Origin: Sphingobacterium sp. HMA12 | Lineage (GTDB): Bacteria; Bacteroidota; Bacteroidia; Sphingobacteriales; Sphingobacteriaceae | Length of the DNA: 64,000 bases | Direction of reading: 5' to 3' | NCBI RefSeq assembly: GCF_002933815.1 | Contig: NZ_BEYR01000001.1 | Span: forward strand, 1,406,691 to 1,470,690 | Part shown: piece after piece, positions 17,172 through 26,625 of the stretch | Position numbering within the stretch: the stretch's first letter is position 1 | Layout: every line of letters begins with the position of its first letter | Translations under genes and position numbers: made by a program | The notes under the pieces: model-generated | The model's database searches: none | Told to the model about the DNA's origin: nothing | Seen by the model: only the letters and a program-made list of their open reading frames with translations

Positions 17172-17982
17172 TTACCTCAGCCGCACGGGATTATGTTTAT
17201 AAACTTGCCCTTTCAATTCCAGCTGAAGTAAATGTAATTCCAAAACACCATAGGCATTGTCATTAGCGGTTTCGATCATACCTTCAAGCGTAATCATGGG
17301 AATTCCTTTATATTTACCAAAGTTACCTGGATGATGATCTCCGGAAATAACTGCTTTAACGCCGGAATATCTTTCAATAAGCGCGAGAATATCCCTGTTG
17401 TCGAGTGTTTCAAGGCCGTTCTCAGGAAATAATGGATGATACCTCCATTTCCATGGCTGCGTATTTAACGTTGCTCGAGTTTTAGCCGATTGTTTAATAA
17501 TTGCCATGCAGATTGCACGCGAGATATGGCGGCTGTAGCATATTCGGTAAGTTCATTGGTATTGAGGAAGGTAAAACAGCCTATTTTTATTGTCACGGTA
17601 TAGTAGGTGGGGCATTCTATACGCTTTGTAAAGGCCACTACCGTCCTTCACATCGACATAGTTAAGGTACCTAGCAGAATTATAGACCGATGCTTTGAGC
17701 TCGCCGAGACATTTTTAAGGTAGGAATCAAATCTTTTGTTCCTGCGTCGACCGGATCTCCGACCATAACCGTAAAATTCACTTGAGCTGTATTTATTGCT
17801 GTGGTTGCAGCATACAATTTTGAAAGTGAATTGCTGTAATATCGAATTCCTTTTGTATCCTGGTAAGCATACTGCGGATCCGCAATTAAACCTATTTTTA
17901 ATGGAAAAGGTTTTTGTTGACCAAGACTGTTGTCAGTTAAAAGAGCGCATAGGAGCAATATGATTAAGAGTTTAATTTTCAT
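17172..17982 (-). pseudogene. Metallophosphoesterase pseudogene with multiple frameshifts
   Basis: Pieces of one calcineurin-like phosphoesterase remain in order on the minus strand. From 17982: a signal peptide and LKIGLIADPQYAYQD, then FTVMVGDPVDAG. The middle is spread over other frames: YLNYVDVKDGSGLYKAY (the expected GNHDY is now G-N-L/Y-L-N-Y-like) and a TYYTVTIK..FLNTNELTEYATA stretch. The end (to 17172) has YHPLFPENG and VISGDHHPGNFGKYKGIPMITLEGMIET, where the normal GHHH has become GDHH. Several frameshifts, an apparent internal loss before HPLFP and changed metal ligands make activity impossible. Confidence 0.8.
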
Positions 17983-18079
17983 CGTGTTTTAAGCTTTATT
18001 GTAACATCTGACATGTATTGGTCAATCCGATCGGCTATAGAACTTTAATTTTCGAAACCAGCAGTGATCACCGATCTTG

Positions 18080-18495
18080 TTAATCAGAAGACGATTCATC
18101 ATAATTTCGCATAATATAGTAGAAATATTCGATCATTTTCATATAGTTTTCAATACTGATGTATTCATTCGTACCATGCAGACTCTGTTGCTCAGAATGA
18201 TTAATCTTGACAGGCATAAATCGGTAGATATTCTTGCTGAGTTCCTGGTATTTGATTGCATCCGTCCCACCAACAGTTAGGTAAGGTGTCACGGTGGAAA
18301 CCAACGGTATCTTGATGCCCCCTGCTAATCGGATAAGATCGTATCGTCGGGAATTAACCGAATAGCCTTTGTATCGGATTTTTTTATCCGGGCAAAGGGA
18401 AACATTAACGTCCTGATCAACAGGCCAACAAAAAGCGCAATTAACAATAGCAATAATACAAAAAGAAGCTTTTTTATAAGAATCTTACTTGTCAT
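18080..18495 (-). pseudogene. M20 family carboxypeptidase remnant with internal deletion
   Basis: An ATG at 18495 begins a membrane-anchor N-terminus (KKLLFVLLLLLIALFVGLL) and runs 56 codons to an in-frame TAG at 18325-18327. In the next frame RLAGGIKIPLVS, which resembles the start of the CPS1-like M20 peptidase domain, continues straight into the family C-terminus: PYLTVGGTDAIKYQELSKNIYRF and HGTNEYISIENYMKMIEYFYYIM. A normal member has about 480 residues; here some 350 residues with the whole zinc-binding catalytic core are missing. One frameshift and one large in-frame-looking deletion therefore destroyed the gene. Confidence 0.75.
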
Positions 18496-18615
18496 GTGAA
18501 ATCTACGTCAATATCATCTGAAATAGAAATCTACAGATAAAAACATCCTATTGCTTGCTTTGTTTTAAACCATTTCCCAAGATTAAAAAGTATCCTGCAC
18601 TCGCCCTTATCAAAC

Positions 18616-19710
18616 CTAAATCAGTTCAAAATCCATCGTCAATGTTTCCTGTCCATTGACAATAATGGATATTTTGTGTCTACCGGTGTAAAATTTTCGC
18701 GTGGTAATTACTTTAAATGATTGGTTTCGTTGAATCCGATTGGTTTCAGATCCCTGGTAGATCCGTTCACTAATTTTGAATACTTTGCGTGATAATAAGC
18801 CATTTGATTTTTTATAATACAGTCCATACTCCAGCCGGAGCGCTTTCGGGTACGGCTGGGTATTTTCAATCTGAAAAGAGAAACTGACCTTCTCTCCAAT
18901 CTTTACGACCGGAGTTTCGATGCATAAATCGGTGGTCTTGAAATCTGTACCGTCCAAACCATAATAATGCAGAATCTCGGGATGCCCTTGCTTGAGCAAT
19001 GTACGGCTAGCATGTTTGATAATTGCATCTGTCTCGCTACTAGTCCCTCTCCAATGCCGGGCTATCTCCAATAAAATAACTGGATGGTCTTTCGAAATGT
19101 CATTTAAATTATTGGCGACACTTCTTCTTACGCTTTCGGACACATCACTTTTTAACAAGTTCAGAATGGGTAAAATTGGTGCCGGATTTTGCTTTAAAAA
19201 AGGGATAGCCATTGCCCAGGGCAATCTTGGCCGCATACCCTCACTTGCCAAACGACGGACCGCCGCACGCGGGCTTTCAGCCCATTGTTCCATAACGGCG
19301 ATCATCCGCTCTCTGTATTTGATAATAAAGGGACGAACCGCAAATTCACAGGTTATGAAGGTTGTAACTAATTCAAATGATTCTACTGCTAATTCAAAAT
19401 GGTCAATACCGTAAGTTTCAATATAGTCGGGAAAAATAATATATTCGAGACCACCAGAATGGCCTGCGGCAATGGAATTTCTGACAACCTGATTAATCAA
19501 GTTAACCGCTTCTTCAAAATCGGGTGGCATAAACTCATGTAGGGTTTTTGTGCTGTGTTTTGTCCGTTCCTTCCATTCTAAATCATTAAAATTAGCGCTA
19601 AAAATCCGTTTGATAAATTGCTTGCCATCGAAATCAGGTTTTACACGGCTAAACTGATCTGCTAGTTGTTGGTAAAAACTGATAGAATAGATATTCTTAA
19701 TAAGACTCAT
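18616..19710 (-). CDS. AlkC-type DNA alkylation repair protein
   Basis: The 364-residue protein is a HEAT-like-repeat DNA glycosylase of the AlkC/AlkD superfamily. The helical domain (about residues 30-260) contains WKERTKHSTKTLHEFMP, ESPRAAVRRLASEGMRPRLPWA and SVRRSVANNLNDISKDHP, matching the AlkC branch. The C-terminal 100 residues form an Ig-like beta domain (VVKIGEKVSFSFQIEN..), an addition known from AlkC proteins. AlkC removes 3-methyladenine-type lesions. It precedes the VOC/MarR/UvrA-like genes, so it lies in a stress-related neighbourhood, though with its own transcript. Confidence 0.8.
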   Translation of the reverse strand: MSLIKNIYSISFYQQLADQFSRVKPDFDGKQFIKRIFSANFNDLEWKERTKHSTKTLHEFMPPDFEEAVNLINQVVRNSIAAGHSGGLEYIIFPDYIETYGIDHFELAVESFELVTTFITCEFAVRPFIIKYRERMIAVMEQWAESPRAAVRRLASEGMRPRLPWAMAIPFLKQNPAPILPILNLLKSDVSESVRRSVANNLNDISKDHPVILLEIARHWRGTSSETDAIIKHASRTLLKQGHPEILHYYGLDGTDFKTTDLCIETPVVKIGEKVSFSFQIENTQPYPKALRLEYGLYYKKSNGLLSRKVFKISERIYQGSETNRIQRNQSFKVITTRKFYTGRHKISIIVNGQETLTMDFELI

Positions 19711-19802
19711 AAATACACACTAAATAGTTTAAATATATATTTTCTTATTCAGGAAATAACTAAAAAGAAAATAACATCAGAGCATGGAGTGAACGATAAA
19801 AC

Positions 19803-20198
19803 CTAACTAAATTTTTGAATGGCTGCAGGACTAACCGGTGTGAAGAAGTTCAGTAGATTTCCATCAGGATCACAGAACAACAGTGAACGGTTTCCCCAAG
19901 GCATCGTGGTAGGCTTTTGAATGATTTTTTCCGTGATATCTTTTATCCGTAAATACTCTTCATCCACATCACTCACCTTAAATTCCATGATGATAACTGA
20001 ATTATCACCATGAATTGGCGAGTCATCTCCAAATAACTGTAATGTTTGCGTACTGCCAATAGCCAGTGTAAAGGCATTTAGGGACAATTCTGCAAAATCT
20101 GTTGTAAACCAATGAGCATCAACTACTAAAACCTTTTCGTAAAATGCTACAGACCTCCTGATGTCACTTGTAATAATTCTATTGGATTGAAATTTCAT
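19803..20198 (-). CDS. VOC family (glyoxalase-like) protein
   Basis: Starting at ATG 20198 (MKFQSNRIITSDIRRSVAFYEKVL) the protein has 131 residues, one VOC domain pair. Further elements are NSVIIMEFKVSDVDEEYLRI and MPWGNRSLLFCDPDGNLLNFFTP, the classical second-module end. Several such proteins bind or modify antibiotics. The gene sits 85 bp downstream of the marR gene on the same strand and is divergent from a UvrA-like ATPase, so all three may form one inducible drug-response unit. This is an inference from arrangement. Confidence 0.78.
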   Translation of the reverse strand: MKFQSNRIITSDIRRSVAFYEKVLVVDAHWFTTDFAELSLNAFTLAIGSTQTLQLFGDDSPIHGDNSVIIMEFKVSDVDEEYLRIKDITEKIIQKPTTMPWGNRSLLFCDPDGNLLNFFTPVSPAAIQKFS

Positions 20199-20282
20199 TG
20201 TATTAAATTTTTTATTGCTGGACAAAGTTAGACCATCGAACTGACAGCAGACTGTCAACATTAAAAAGATTATGATTTAATT

Positions 20283-20708
20283 TCATTCCACTTTTACAAC
20301 TTGCATAACCCGTTGTAAAAGTAGCGTAAGTGTTTTCAATTCATTATCTGTCAAAGATTTTGAAACTCTTTTTGCAATACTTTCCCTAAAATTTTCCGAA
20401 TTGTCGATGATATACCTGCCTTCATCTGTCACTGTTAGATCAAAGAATCTACGATCTATCGCAGACTGTTGCTGCTCGATAAGCTTATTTTTAATCAGAA
20501 ATTTAAGCTGTTTGGAAATAGCCGCTTGACTGATTTGAAAAGCTTCAGCAATCTGTTTTCCTGTTACCTGACGTTTTCTATATATATACTCAATAATATT
20601 ATAATGTGTGGCAGTCACGCCGTGCACATTGCCCTTATTCATGTGTGCCAATATATAGCACTGTAAGTCCGTAAAGACATGATAAAAATCAACTTCGCTC
20701 TCATTCAT
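20283..20708 (-). CDS. MarR family transcriptional regulator
   Basis: The 141-residue product shows the winged helix of MarR proteins: VHGVTATHYNIIEYIYRKRQVTGKQIAEAFQISQAAISKQLKFLIKNKLIEQQQSAIDRRFFDLTVTDEGRYII spans the HTH and wing (DRRFFDLTVTDEG). Dimerisation helices flank it. Two copies of a TTAAC-N3-GTTAA dyad lie in the 75-bp divergent spacer to the UvrA-like gene, well suited to repression of both directions. The inducer is unknown. Confidence 0.88.
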   Translation of the reverse strand: MNESEVDFYHVFTDLQCYILAHMNKGNVHGVTATHYNIIEYIYRKRQVTGKQIAEAFQISQAAISKQLKFLIKNKLIEQQQSAIDRRFFDLTVTDEGRYIIDNSENFRESIAKRVSKSLTDNELKTLTLLLQRVMQVVKVE

Positions 20709-20723
20709 AAAACAATATATTAG

Positions 20724-20758
20724 TTAACTTTGTTAAATAATATACTTAACTTAGTTAA
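20724..20758. promoter_or_regulatory. Twin MarR-type operators
   Basis: TTAAC-TTT-GTTAA (20724-20736) and TTAAC-TTA-GTTAA (20746-20758) are two near-identical 13-bp dyads whose centres are 22 bp apart, close to two helical turns. They occupy the middle of the spacer between divergent marR and UvrA-like genes, so two dimers could bind one DNA face and control both promoters. Confidence 0.65.
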
Positions 20759-20783
20759 ACAATAAATACCAAAGATAAATAAA

Positions 20784-23039
20784 ATGGAGCATATCGTCGT
20801 TATAAATGCCAAGCAGAACAATCTAAAAAATATTTCGCTTAATATCCCCAAAAAGCAGATTACAGTTTTCACAGGTGTATCCGGTTCGGGCAAATCGTCC
20901 CTGGTGTTTGGGACTATTGGAGCAGAAGCCCAACGTCAGTTTAATGAAACTCAAACGAGCTTTATCAGAAACCGATTACAACATATTGGAGTACCCGAAG
21001 TGGATAAAATTGAGTATTTAAATGTACCCATTATCATCAATCAAAAAAGACTAGGTGGGAACGCACGTTCTACCGTAGGTACCGCAACAGACGTTTATAG
21101 CTCATTGAGGTTGCTTTTTTCTAGAATGGGAACACCTTTCGTAGGGTATTCCAATGTGTTTTCATTTAATAACACACAGGGGATGTGCCATGAATGCGAA
21201 GGTCTTGGGTTTGTGCAGACTATAGATGTCGGGCAGCTTCTGGATAAGGAAAAATCCCTAAATGAGGGCGCAATCAAGTTTCCGACATTTCAGCCCGGTG
21301 GATGGCGCTTAACCCGATATATACTTTCGGGATATTTTGACAACAATAAGAAATTAAAAGACTATAACGAGTGGGAATGGGAGATCCTCTTAAATGCGAC
21401 AGAACATAAACCCAAAAATCCTAATAGACAATGGGGGAAAACTGTAAAATATGAAGGATTAATTCCCCGCATCGAAAAAGCATTCCTAAAGAAGGATTCG
21501 AAAGAACACGTCGCCCGTAAAGAAGTACTCAAGAAGATTATTACCACGACTGACTGCCCTGAATGTAATGGTAAAAGACTGAATAAAAAGGTGTTATCCT
21601 GTAAAATTTCAGGAAAAAGTATAGCCGATTGTGCATCGCTCGCAATAGATGAACTCCTCGACTTCATGAATACCATACGTTCGAGTACGTATGACGTGTT
21701 GTTAAGCGAACTTATTAGGAAATTACAACATATTGTTGACATAGGCTTGCAATATTTGACGTTGGAACGACGTACAGACACCTTGTCCGGAGGGGAATCC
21801 CAACGCATCAAAATGGTGCGTAATCTCGGCAATAGTTTAACCGATTTACTTTATATTTTCGATGAACCGAGTATAGGGCTGCACCCCAAAGACCTCCAAA
21901 ATATTGCTGCTATTATCCAACAGATTAAAGCAAAAGGAAATACTGTATTAATTGTTGAACATGATCCGGATCTGATCAAAATTGCGGATTGGGTTGTCGA
22001 TATGGGCCCCGGATCCGGAAAAGCGGGCGGTGAAGTTGTATACCAGGGAAAATTCGAGGCGCTTCCAGATTCAAAAGGGAAAACAGGAGCCTATTTTGTC
22101 GAGCATTTTGACTTCAATCGAAGTCCGCGCCAGGCGAAAGGTTATTTGGAGATAAAGCAAGCAGACTTATATAATTTGAAAAACATCTATGTTAACATAC
22201 CAAAACAAGTTCTATCTGTTGTTACAGGGGTTGCTGGTTCGGGTAAAAGCACCTTAATCAACAAGGTCTTGCCAACATTTTACCCAGAAGTCATCGTAGT
22301 CGATCAGACCTTATTCGCCGCTAGTGTACGTTCAAATCTGCTTACTTATCTAAATTTATCGGATGCGATTCGAAGACTCTTTTCAAAAGCTAATAACATT
22401 TCCGAAAAACTATTTAGTCGAAATAGCCTTGGAGCGTGTGAAAATTGCAAAGGGTTAGGTATTGAGAAAATTGATCTTGCTTTTATGGAGGATATTGAAC
22501 AGGCCTGTGAACTTTGCGGTGGTTCGGGTTTTTCGCCCAAAATTCTAAATTACCGTTATCAAGGTAAAAATATAGTTGATATTATGGATATGACGGTGAT
22601 CGAGGCCGTCAGCTTTTTTCCCGAAGAGCCATTTCATTCTGCCCTTGATTTATTATCCAAGCTTGGCCTTGGTTATCTTAGCCTAGGACAGCGACTGGAT
22701 AGTTTTTCAGGTGGCGAAAGGCAACGGCTGAAACTTACACGCAAACTCCATCAAAGCAATGGTATTATTGTCCTTGATGAACCGAGTACAGGACTGCATC
22801 CTACAGATACGGAAAAGCTATTGGACTTTATAGATATCCTTGTAAAAAATAAGAATACGGTTATTGTGATCGAACATAATCTTGATGTTATTGCACAAGC
22901 CGACTGGGTAATTGATATTGGTCCCGGGGCAGGTAAATATGGAGGTGAACTACTTTTTGAAGGGACAGTGGCTAGTCTATTAAAAGATAAAAGGTCGTCA
23001 ACAGCAGAATACCTGCGACAACACTTAAAAATGACATAA
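20784..23039 (+). CDS. Short UvrA-like ABC ATPase (DrrC-type)
   Basis: The 751-residue protein has two ABC domains in UvrA order. Walker A motifs are GVSGSGKSSLVF and GVAGSGKSTLINK; signatures are TLSGGESQRIKM and SFSGGERQRLKL; each is followed by a Walker B (FDEPSIGLHP, LDEPSTGLHP). Zinc-module cysteines are seen as CHECEGLG, CPECNGKRL and CENCKGLG..CELCGGSG. It is about 190 residues shorter than housekeeping UvrA (about 940), lacking much of the UvrB-binding and insertion regions. Such short forms protect DNA from intercalating drugs in antibiotic producers (DrrC). Control by the divergent MarR fits this role. Confidence 0.85.
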   Translation: MEHIVVINAKQNNLKNISLNIPKKQITVFTGVSGSGKSSLVFGTIGAEAQRQFNETQTSFIRNRLQHIGVPEVDKIEYLNVPIIINQKRLGGNARSTVGTATDVYSSLRLLFSRMGTPFVGYSNVFSFNNTQGMCHECEGLGFVQTIDVGQLLDKEKSLNEGAIKFPTFQPGGWRLTRYILSGYFDNNKKLKDYNEWEWEILLNATEHKPKNPNRQWGKTVKYEGLIPRIEKAFLKKDSKEHVARKEVLKKIITTTDCPECNGKRLNKKVLSCKISGKSIADCASLAIDELLDFMNTIRSSTYDVLLSELIRKLQHIVDIGLQYLTLERRTDTLSGGESQRIKMVRNLGNSLTDLLYIFDEPSIGLHPKDLQNIAAIIQQIKAKGNTVLIVEHDPDLIKIADWVVDMGPGSGKAGGEVVYQGKFEALPDSKGKTGAYFVEHFDFNRSPRQAKGYLEIKQADLYNLKNIYVNIPKQVLSVVTGVAGSGKSTLINKVLPTFYPEVIVVDQTLFAASVRSNLLTYLNLSDAIRRLFSKANNISEKLFSRNSLGACENCKGLGIEKIDLAFMEDIEQACELCGGSGFSPKILNYRYQGKNIVDIMDMTVIEAVSFFPEEPFHSALDLLSKLGLGYLSLGQRLDSFSGGERQRLKLTRKLHQSNGIIVLDEPSTGLHPTDTEKLLDFIDILVKNKNTVIVIEHNLDVIAQADWVIDIGPGAGKYGGELLFEGTVASLLKDKRSSTAEYLRQHLKMT

Positions 23040-23206
23040 TATAACTTACTTTTTGCTCCGGCACTATGTTGCACTTAAATTGTACTTTCACATATTGAAA
23101 TTCTCCCATCAAAGAGCCCATAATTTTACAAATCAATCCAGTAATTCCATAAAGATTTCCGAGCCGTTTGTGTGCAAATTTGTAATGTAAGATTAAACAT
23201 ACAGCT

Positions 23207-25624
23207 ATGGCTACAAATAACTATAAAGAAACAATTTACATTCCATTGGAAGATGTTGAAAGCGAACATTGCGCATTAATTGTTGAAAAAGAACTGTCCC
23301 TGGTAAAAGGGATTGAGAGCCACAACGTAGAATTAAATAACCGTAGGGCAGCTATCACTGTCAAGGATAATGAAGTTGTTGCCGCTGCCGTAAAGGCTGT
23401 CAAAGACCTTGGCTATGGCGTATCTACGATAACAAAAACTTTTCCGGTATTGGGAATGACCTGTGCTTCCTGTGCAAGCAGTGCAGAGAGTATGGTCAAA
23501 TACGAGCAGGGAGTATTAAATGCTGCCGTAAATTTTGCCACCGGAAACTTGACTGTCGAATATCTTCCGAATATAACCGATGCTACGAAAATCCAGAAAG
23601 CTGTTCAAGCTGGCGGCTACGATTTATTGATGGAAGACGAAGCAACACAACAAGAAACCTTAGAGTCCATTCACGCTGAAAAATTCAGAACACTCAAAAC
23701 CAAAACAATATGGGCTATCATTCTGTCTCTACCAGTGGTGATAATTGGTATGTTCTTTATGGATATGCCTTATGCGAACCCGATTATGTGGTTCTTTGCG
23801 ACACCTGTTGTACTCTGGTTGGGAAAGGACTTTTTTACCAATGCATGGAAACAAGCAAAACATGGTTCAGCCAATATGGATACCCTGGTCGCGTTAAGTA
23901 CTGGGATCGCTTATATATTTAGTATTTTCAATATGCTGTTTGCCAATTTTTGGCATCAACGTGGATTGCATGCACATGTGTATTTTGAAGCTGCGGCTGT
24001 GGTAATTGCTTTTATTCTGCTCGGGAAATTGTTGGAGGAAAAAGCAAAGGGCAATACCTCATCAGCCATAAAAAAGTTGATGGGCTTACAACCTAAGACA
24101 GTGATGGTGATACAAGCAGATGGATCTGAAAGACAGGTTGCTATAGCAGCGGTCAATGTTGGCGACATCATTCAGGTGAAACCTGGTGAAAAAATTGCCG
24201 TTGACGGGATGGTCATATCGGGAGACTCCTACGTGGATGAAAGCATGTTGAGCGGTGAACCTGTACCTGTCCTGAAAAAAGAAAATGAAAAAGTTTTTGC
24301 CGGCACAATCAATCAAAAGGGCAGCTTCCAGTTTAGCGCCGTAAAAGTGGGTAAGGAGACCATGCTAGCTCAGATCATCAAAATGGTTCAGGACGCCCAG
24401 GGGAGTAAAGCACCCGTACAGAAAATGGTCGATAAAATCGCCGGTGTATTTGTTCCGGTAGTCATCGGCATTGCGCTATTTACCTTTGCTATGTGGCTTA
24501 CTTTGGTTGGGGACAACGGAGTGGTACAAGGTTTGTTGGCTGCTGTTACCGTATTAGTTATCGCCTGTCCCTGTGCACTTGGTCTAGCAACACCTACCGC
24601 AATTATGGTTGGCGTCGGTAAAGGGGCAGAGCATGGTATCTTGATCAAAGATGCGGAAAGCCTTCAGCTTGCCAAACGCATAGATGCGATCGTATTGGAT
24701 AAAACAGGAACAATAACAGAGGGAAGACCACGGGTAACAGGTATCCAATGGTTAAATGATGATGATACCACAAATGGCATCTTATTGAATATTGAGAAAC
24801 AGTCAGAGCATCCGCTGGCAGAAGCACTAGTCAATCATTTGGCAGGTGTAAGCGCCACGCCAATAGCTGCATTCGATAGCATAACAGGCAAAGGCGCAAA
24901 AGCTAAGTATGGGTTGGAAACTTATTATGTGGGAAATAAGAAACTTTTAATGGAAAATGGGATCAGCATCGCGACAGAATTGCAGCGTCAGGAAGACCAA
25001 TGGAGTGAAGAGTCCAAAACTGTTATCTGGTTTGCAAACAGTACAAATACACTTGCGGTAATTGCAATTTCCGATAAAATCAAAGAAACCTCCGTGTTGG
25101 CCATTCAAGAAATGGAGGCCATGGGCATTGAACTTTATATGCTTACGGGTGATAATGAATCTACCGCTAAAGCAATTGCCGAACAAACCGGTATTAAACA
25201 CTACAAAGCGGAAGTTATGCCACAACACAAAGCTGACTTTGTAAAAGAACTTCAACAACAGGGGAAAGTGGTGGCCATGGTCGGCGACGGTATCAATGAC
25301 AGCACCGCGCTGGCGACAGCTGACGTCGGTATAGCGATGGGTAAAGGAAGCGATATTGCTATGGATGTGGCGAAAATGACCATCATCGCCTCGGATTTAA
25401 CTAAAATACCACAGGCAATCCGGCTGTCAAAACAAACGGTAGCCACGATCAAACAAAATTTATTCTGGGCTTTTATTTACAATGTGATCGGTATTCCGCT
25501 TGCCGCCGGCATACTCTTTCCGATCAATGGCCTCCTTTTAAACCCTATGATCGCCGGAGCGGCAATGGCCTTGAGCAGTGTTAGTGTAGTGAGCAATAGC
25601 TTGCGTTTAAAATGGGAAAAATAG
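23207..25624 (+). CDS. copA: Cu(I)-exporting P1B-type ATPase
   Basis: The 805-residue pump exports monovalent copper from the cytoplasm. It has two N-terminal HMA domains: the first lacks the CxxC (only a single Cys in ESEHCALIVEKEL), and the second has GMTCASCASSAES (Cys86, Cys89). The membrane ion site is CPC (Cys454-Pro-Cys456), the phosphorylated residue is Asp498 in DKTGT, and GDGIND, MLTGDN and SEHPLAEAL complete the P-type machinery. The C-terminal helices carry YNVIGIPLAAG and MALSSVSVVSNSLRL, as in CopA. A CopZ-like chaperone follows 26 bp after the stop, an obvious operon. Confidence 0.93.
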   Translation: MATNNYKETIYIPLEDVESEHCALIVEKELSLVKGIESHNVELNNRRAAITVKDNEVVAAAVKAVKDLGYGVSTITKTFPVLGMTCASCASSAESMVKYEQGVLNAAVNFATGNLTVEYLPNITDATKIQKAVQAGGYDLLMEDEATQQETLESIHAEKFRTLKTKTIWAIILSLPVVIIGMFFMDMPYANPIMWFFATPVVLWLGKDFFTNAWKQAKHGSANMDTLVALSTGIAYIFSIFNMLFANFWHQRGLHAHVYFEAAAVVIAFILLGKLLEEKAKGNTSSAIKKLMGLQPKTVMVIQADGSERQVAIAAVNVGDIIQVKPGEKIAVDGMVISGDSYVDESMLSGEPVPVLKKENEKVFAGTINQKGSFQFSAVKVGKETMLAQIIKMVQDAQGSKAPVQKMVDKIAGVFVPVVIGIALFTFAMWLTLVGDNGVVQGLLAAVTVLVIACPCALGLATPTAIMVGVGKGAEHGILIKDAESLQLAKRIDAIVLDKTGTITEGRPRVTGIQWLNDDDTTNGILLNIEKQSEHPLAEALVNHLAGVSATPIAAFDSITGKGAKAKYGLETYYVGNKKLLMENGISIATELQRQEDQWSEESKTVIWFANSTNTLAVIAISDKIKETSVLAIQEMEAMGIELYMLTGDNESTAKAIAEQTGIKHYKAEVMPQHKADFVKELQQQGKVVAMVGDGINDSTALATADVGIAMGKGSDIAMDVAKMTIIASDLTKIPQAIRLSKQTVATIKQNLFWAFIYNVIGIPLAAGILFPINGLLLNPMIAGAAMALSSVSVVSNSLRLKWEK

Positions 25625-25650
25625 AATTAATAATATTAAAATTAAATAAC

Positions 25651-25872
25651 ATGGAAAGCAAAAATATTCAATTCAAAACAAACCTCAACTGTGCAGGCTG
25701 TGTAGCCAAAGTTCGTGCTGATCTGGACAATGCCCAAGGGATCTGCGAATGGAATGTCGACACATCGAACAGTGATAAGATTCTTACCGTGAAATCAAAC
25801 GGTATATCCGAAGAAGAAATTATCGAGATTATCAAAAAGAAAGGCTTTATTGCAGAATCACATTCTGCATAA
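25651..25872 (+). CDS. HMA-domain copper chaperone (CopZ-like)
   Basis: The ATG at 25651 gives a 73-residue single HMA domain (KNIQFKTNLNCAGCVAKVRADLDN), with the metal-binding NCAGC (CxxC) loop and ferredoxin-like fold. It should carry Cu(I) to CopA, whose gene ends 26 bp upstream. An earlier in-frame start would overlap copA but adds a non-HMA extension. A terminator follows immediately, so copA and this gene form a two-gene copper unit. Confidence 0.85.
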   Translation: MESKNIQFKTNLNCAGCVAKVRADLDNAQGICEWNVDTSNSDKILTVKSNGISEEEIIEIIKKKGFIAESHSA

Positions 25873-25892
25873 TTAACTGCAATCATCAAGGA

Positions 25893-25927
25893 AAAGTCGC
25901 CGGTTTATCCCGGACGGCTTTTTTTTC
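25893..25927 (+). terminator. Terminator of the copA operon
   Basis: AAGTCGCCGG and CCGGACGGCTT pair with one bulge across a short loop and are followed by an eight-T run. It lies 21 bp after the chaperone stop. Confidence 0.75.
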
Positions 25928-26087
25928 TAGCTATATAGGGTATTTTTTAAAAGCTTATAGTTGACATCATGGTGAAAACGTCTGCTCTATAGAGATCATT
26001 TTGAATGTTATCGAATGGACTTTAAAAATAAATAAAATAGCTTCAGTCACTTGTGCGCTTGCACAATTAAGCTTATTTTAGCCATTG

Positions 26088-26483
26088 ATGGGCTACATTA
26101 AATCTAACATTTTCAAAAACTACGGACAATATGTGATGACTTTTCTTATGTTGATCATCGTATCGTTCACATCTTGCCCAATAAAGAGTGGAATCAAAAG
26201 CCTCATCGGGCTACCGATAAATACCGTCCAAGGAAGTGCGAAGCAACCCACCGTCCTGATTGAAAATGGATCTGAACGATGCAGTGAGTCGATAGAGAAC
26301 GGAAATACACGATCAGTCTTTGCTCAAGGGAGCCTTCTTTTACCTCGGAATTTATGCACGGATACTTTATTTTATCCATTTAGTGCATATTCACACCTGA
26401 AGATCAAAGCTATACAGTATTTTAGTCAGATAACCACACGTACCTTACCCATTTTTCTCCAATATCAAACATTGCGCATTTAG
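26088..26483 (+). CDS. Small secreted protein of unknown function
   Basis: The 131-residue product from ATG 26088 has an N-terminal hydrophobic segment (YVMTFLMLIIVSFTSC) that could be a lipoprotein signal, then CPIKSGIKSLIGLPINT, a mid region with ENGSERCSE, and the C-terminus TRTLPIFLQYQTLRI. Similar small proteins with a C-terminal LPxFLQY-type ending occur near metal-resistance genes in Bacteroidota, as far as I recall. Its place between the copper operon and a periplasmic thioredoxin agrees with an envelope metal role, but this is only a suggestion. Confidence 0.5.
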   Translation: MGYIKSNIFKNYGQYVMTFLMLIIVSFTSCPIKSGIKSLIGLPINTVQGSAKQPTVLIENGSERCSESIENGNTRSVFAQGSLLLPRNLCTDTLFYPFSAYSHLKIKAIQYFSQITTRTLPIFLQYQTLRI

Positions 26484-26625
26484 GATTATCTTTTTTCACA
26501 AGTTTGTGTCTTCTCAACAGAACGGCAGCAGCTGTATTCACATTTTTATACAGCTGAAGGTTAGCAGGGTAAAAAAAATTAAGGCAATAAATTTCGAGTA
26601 TAAACTATAGTAACTTACACATACA

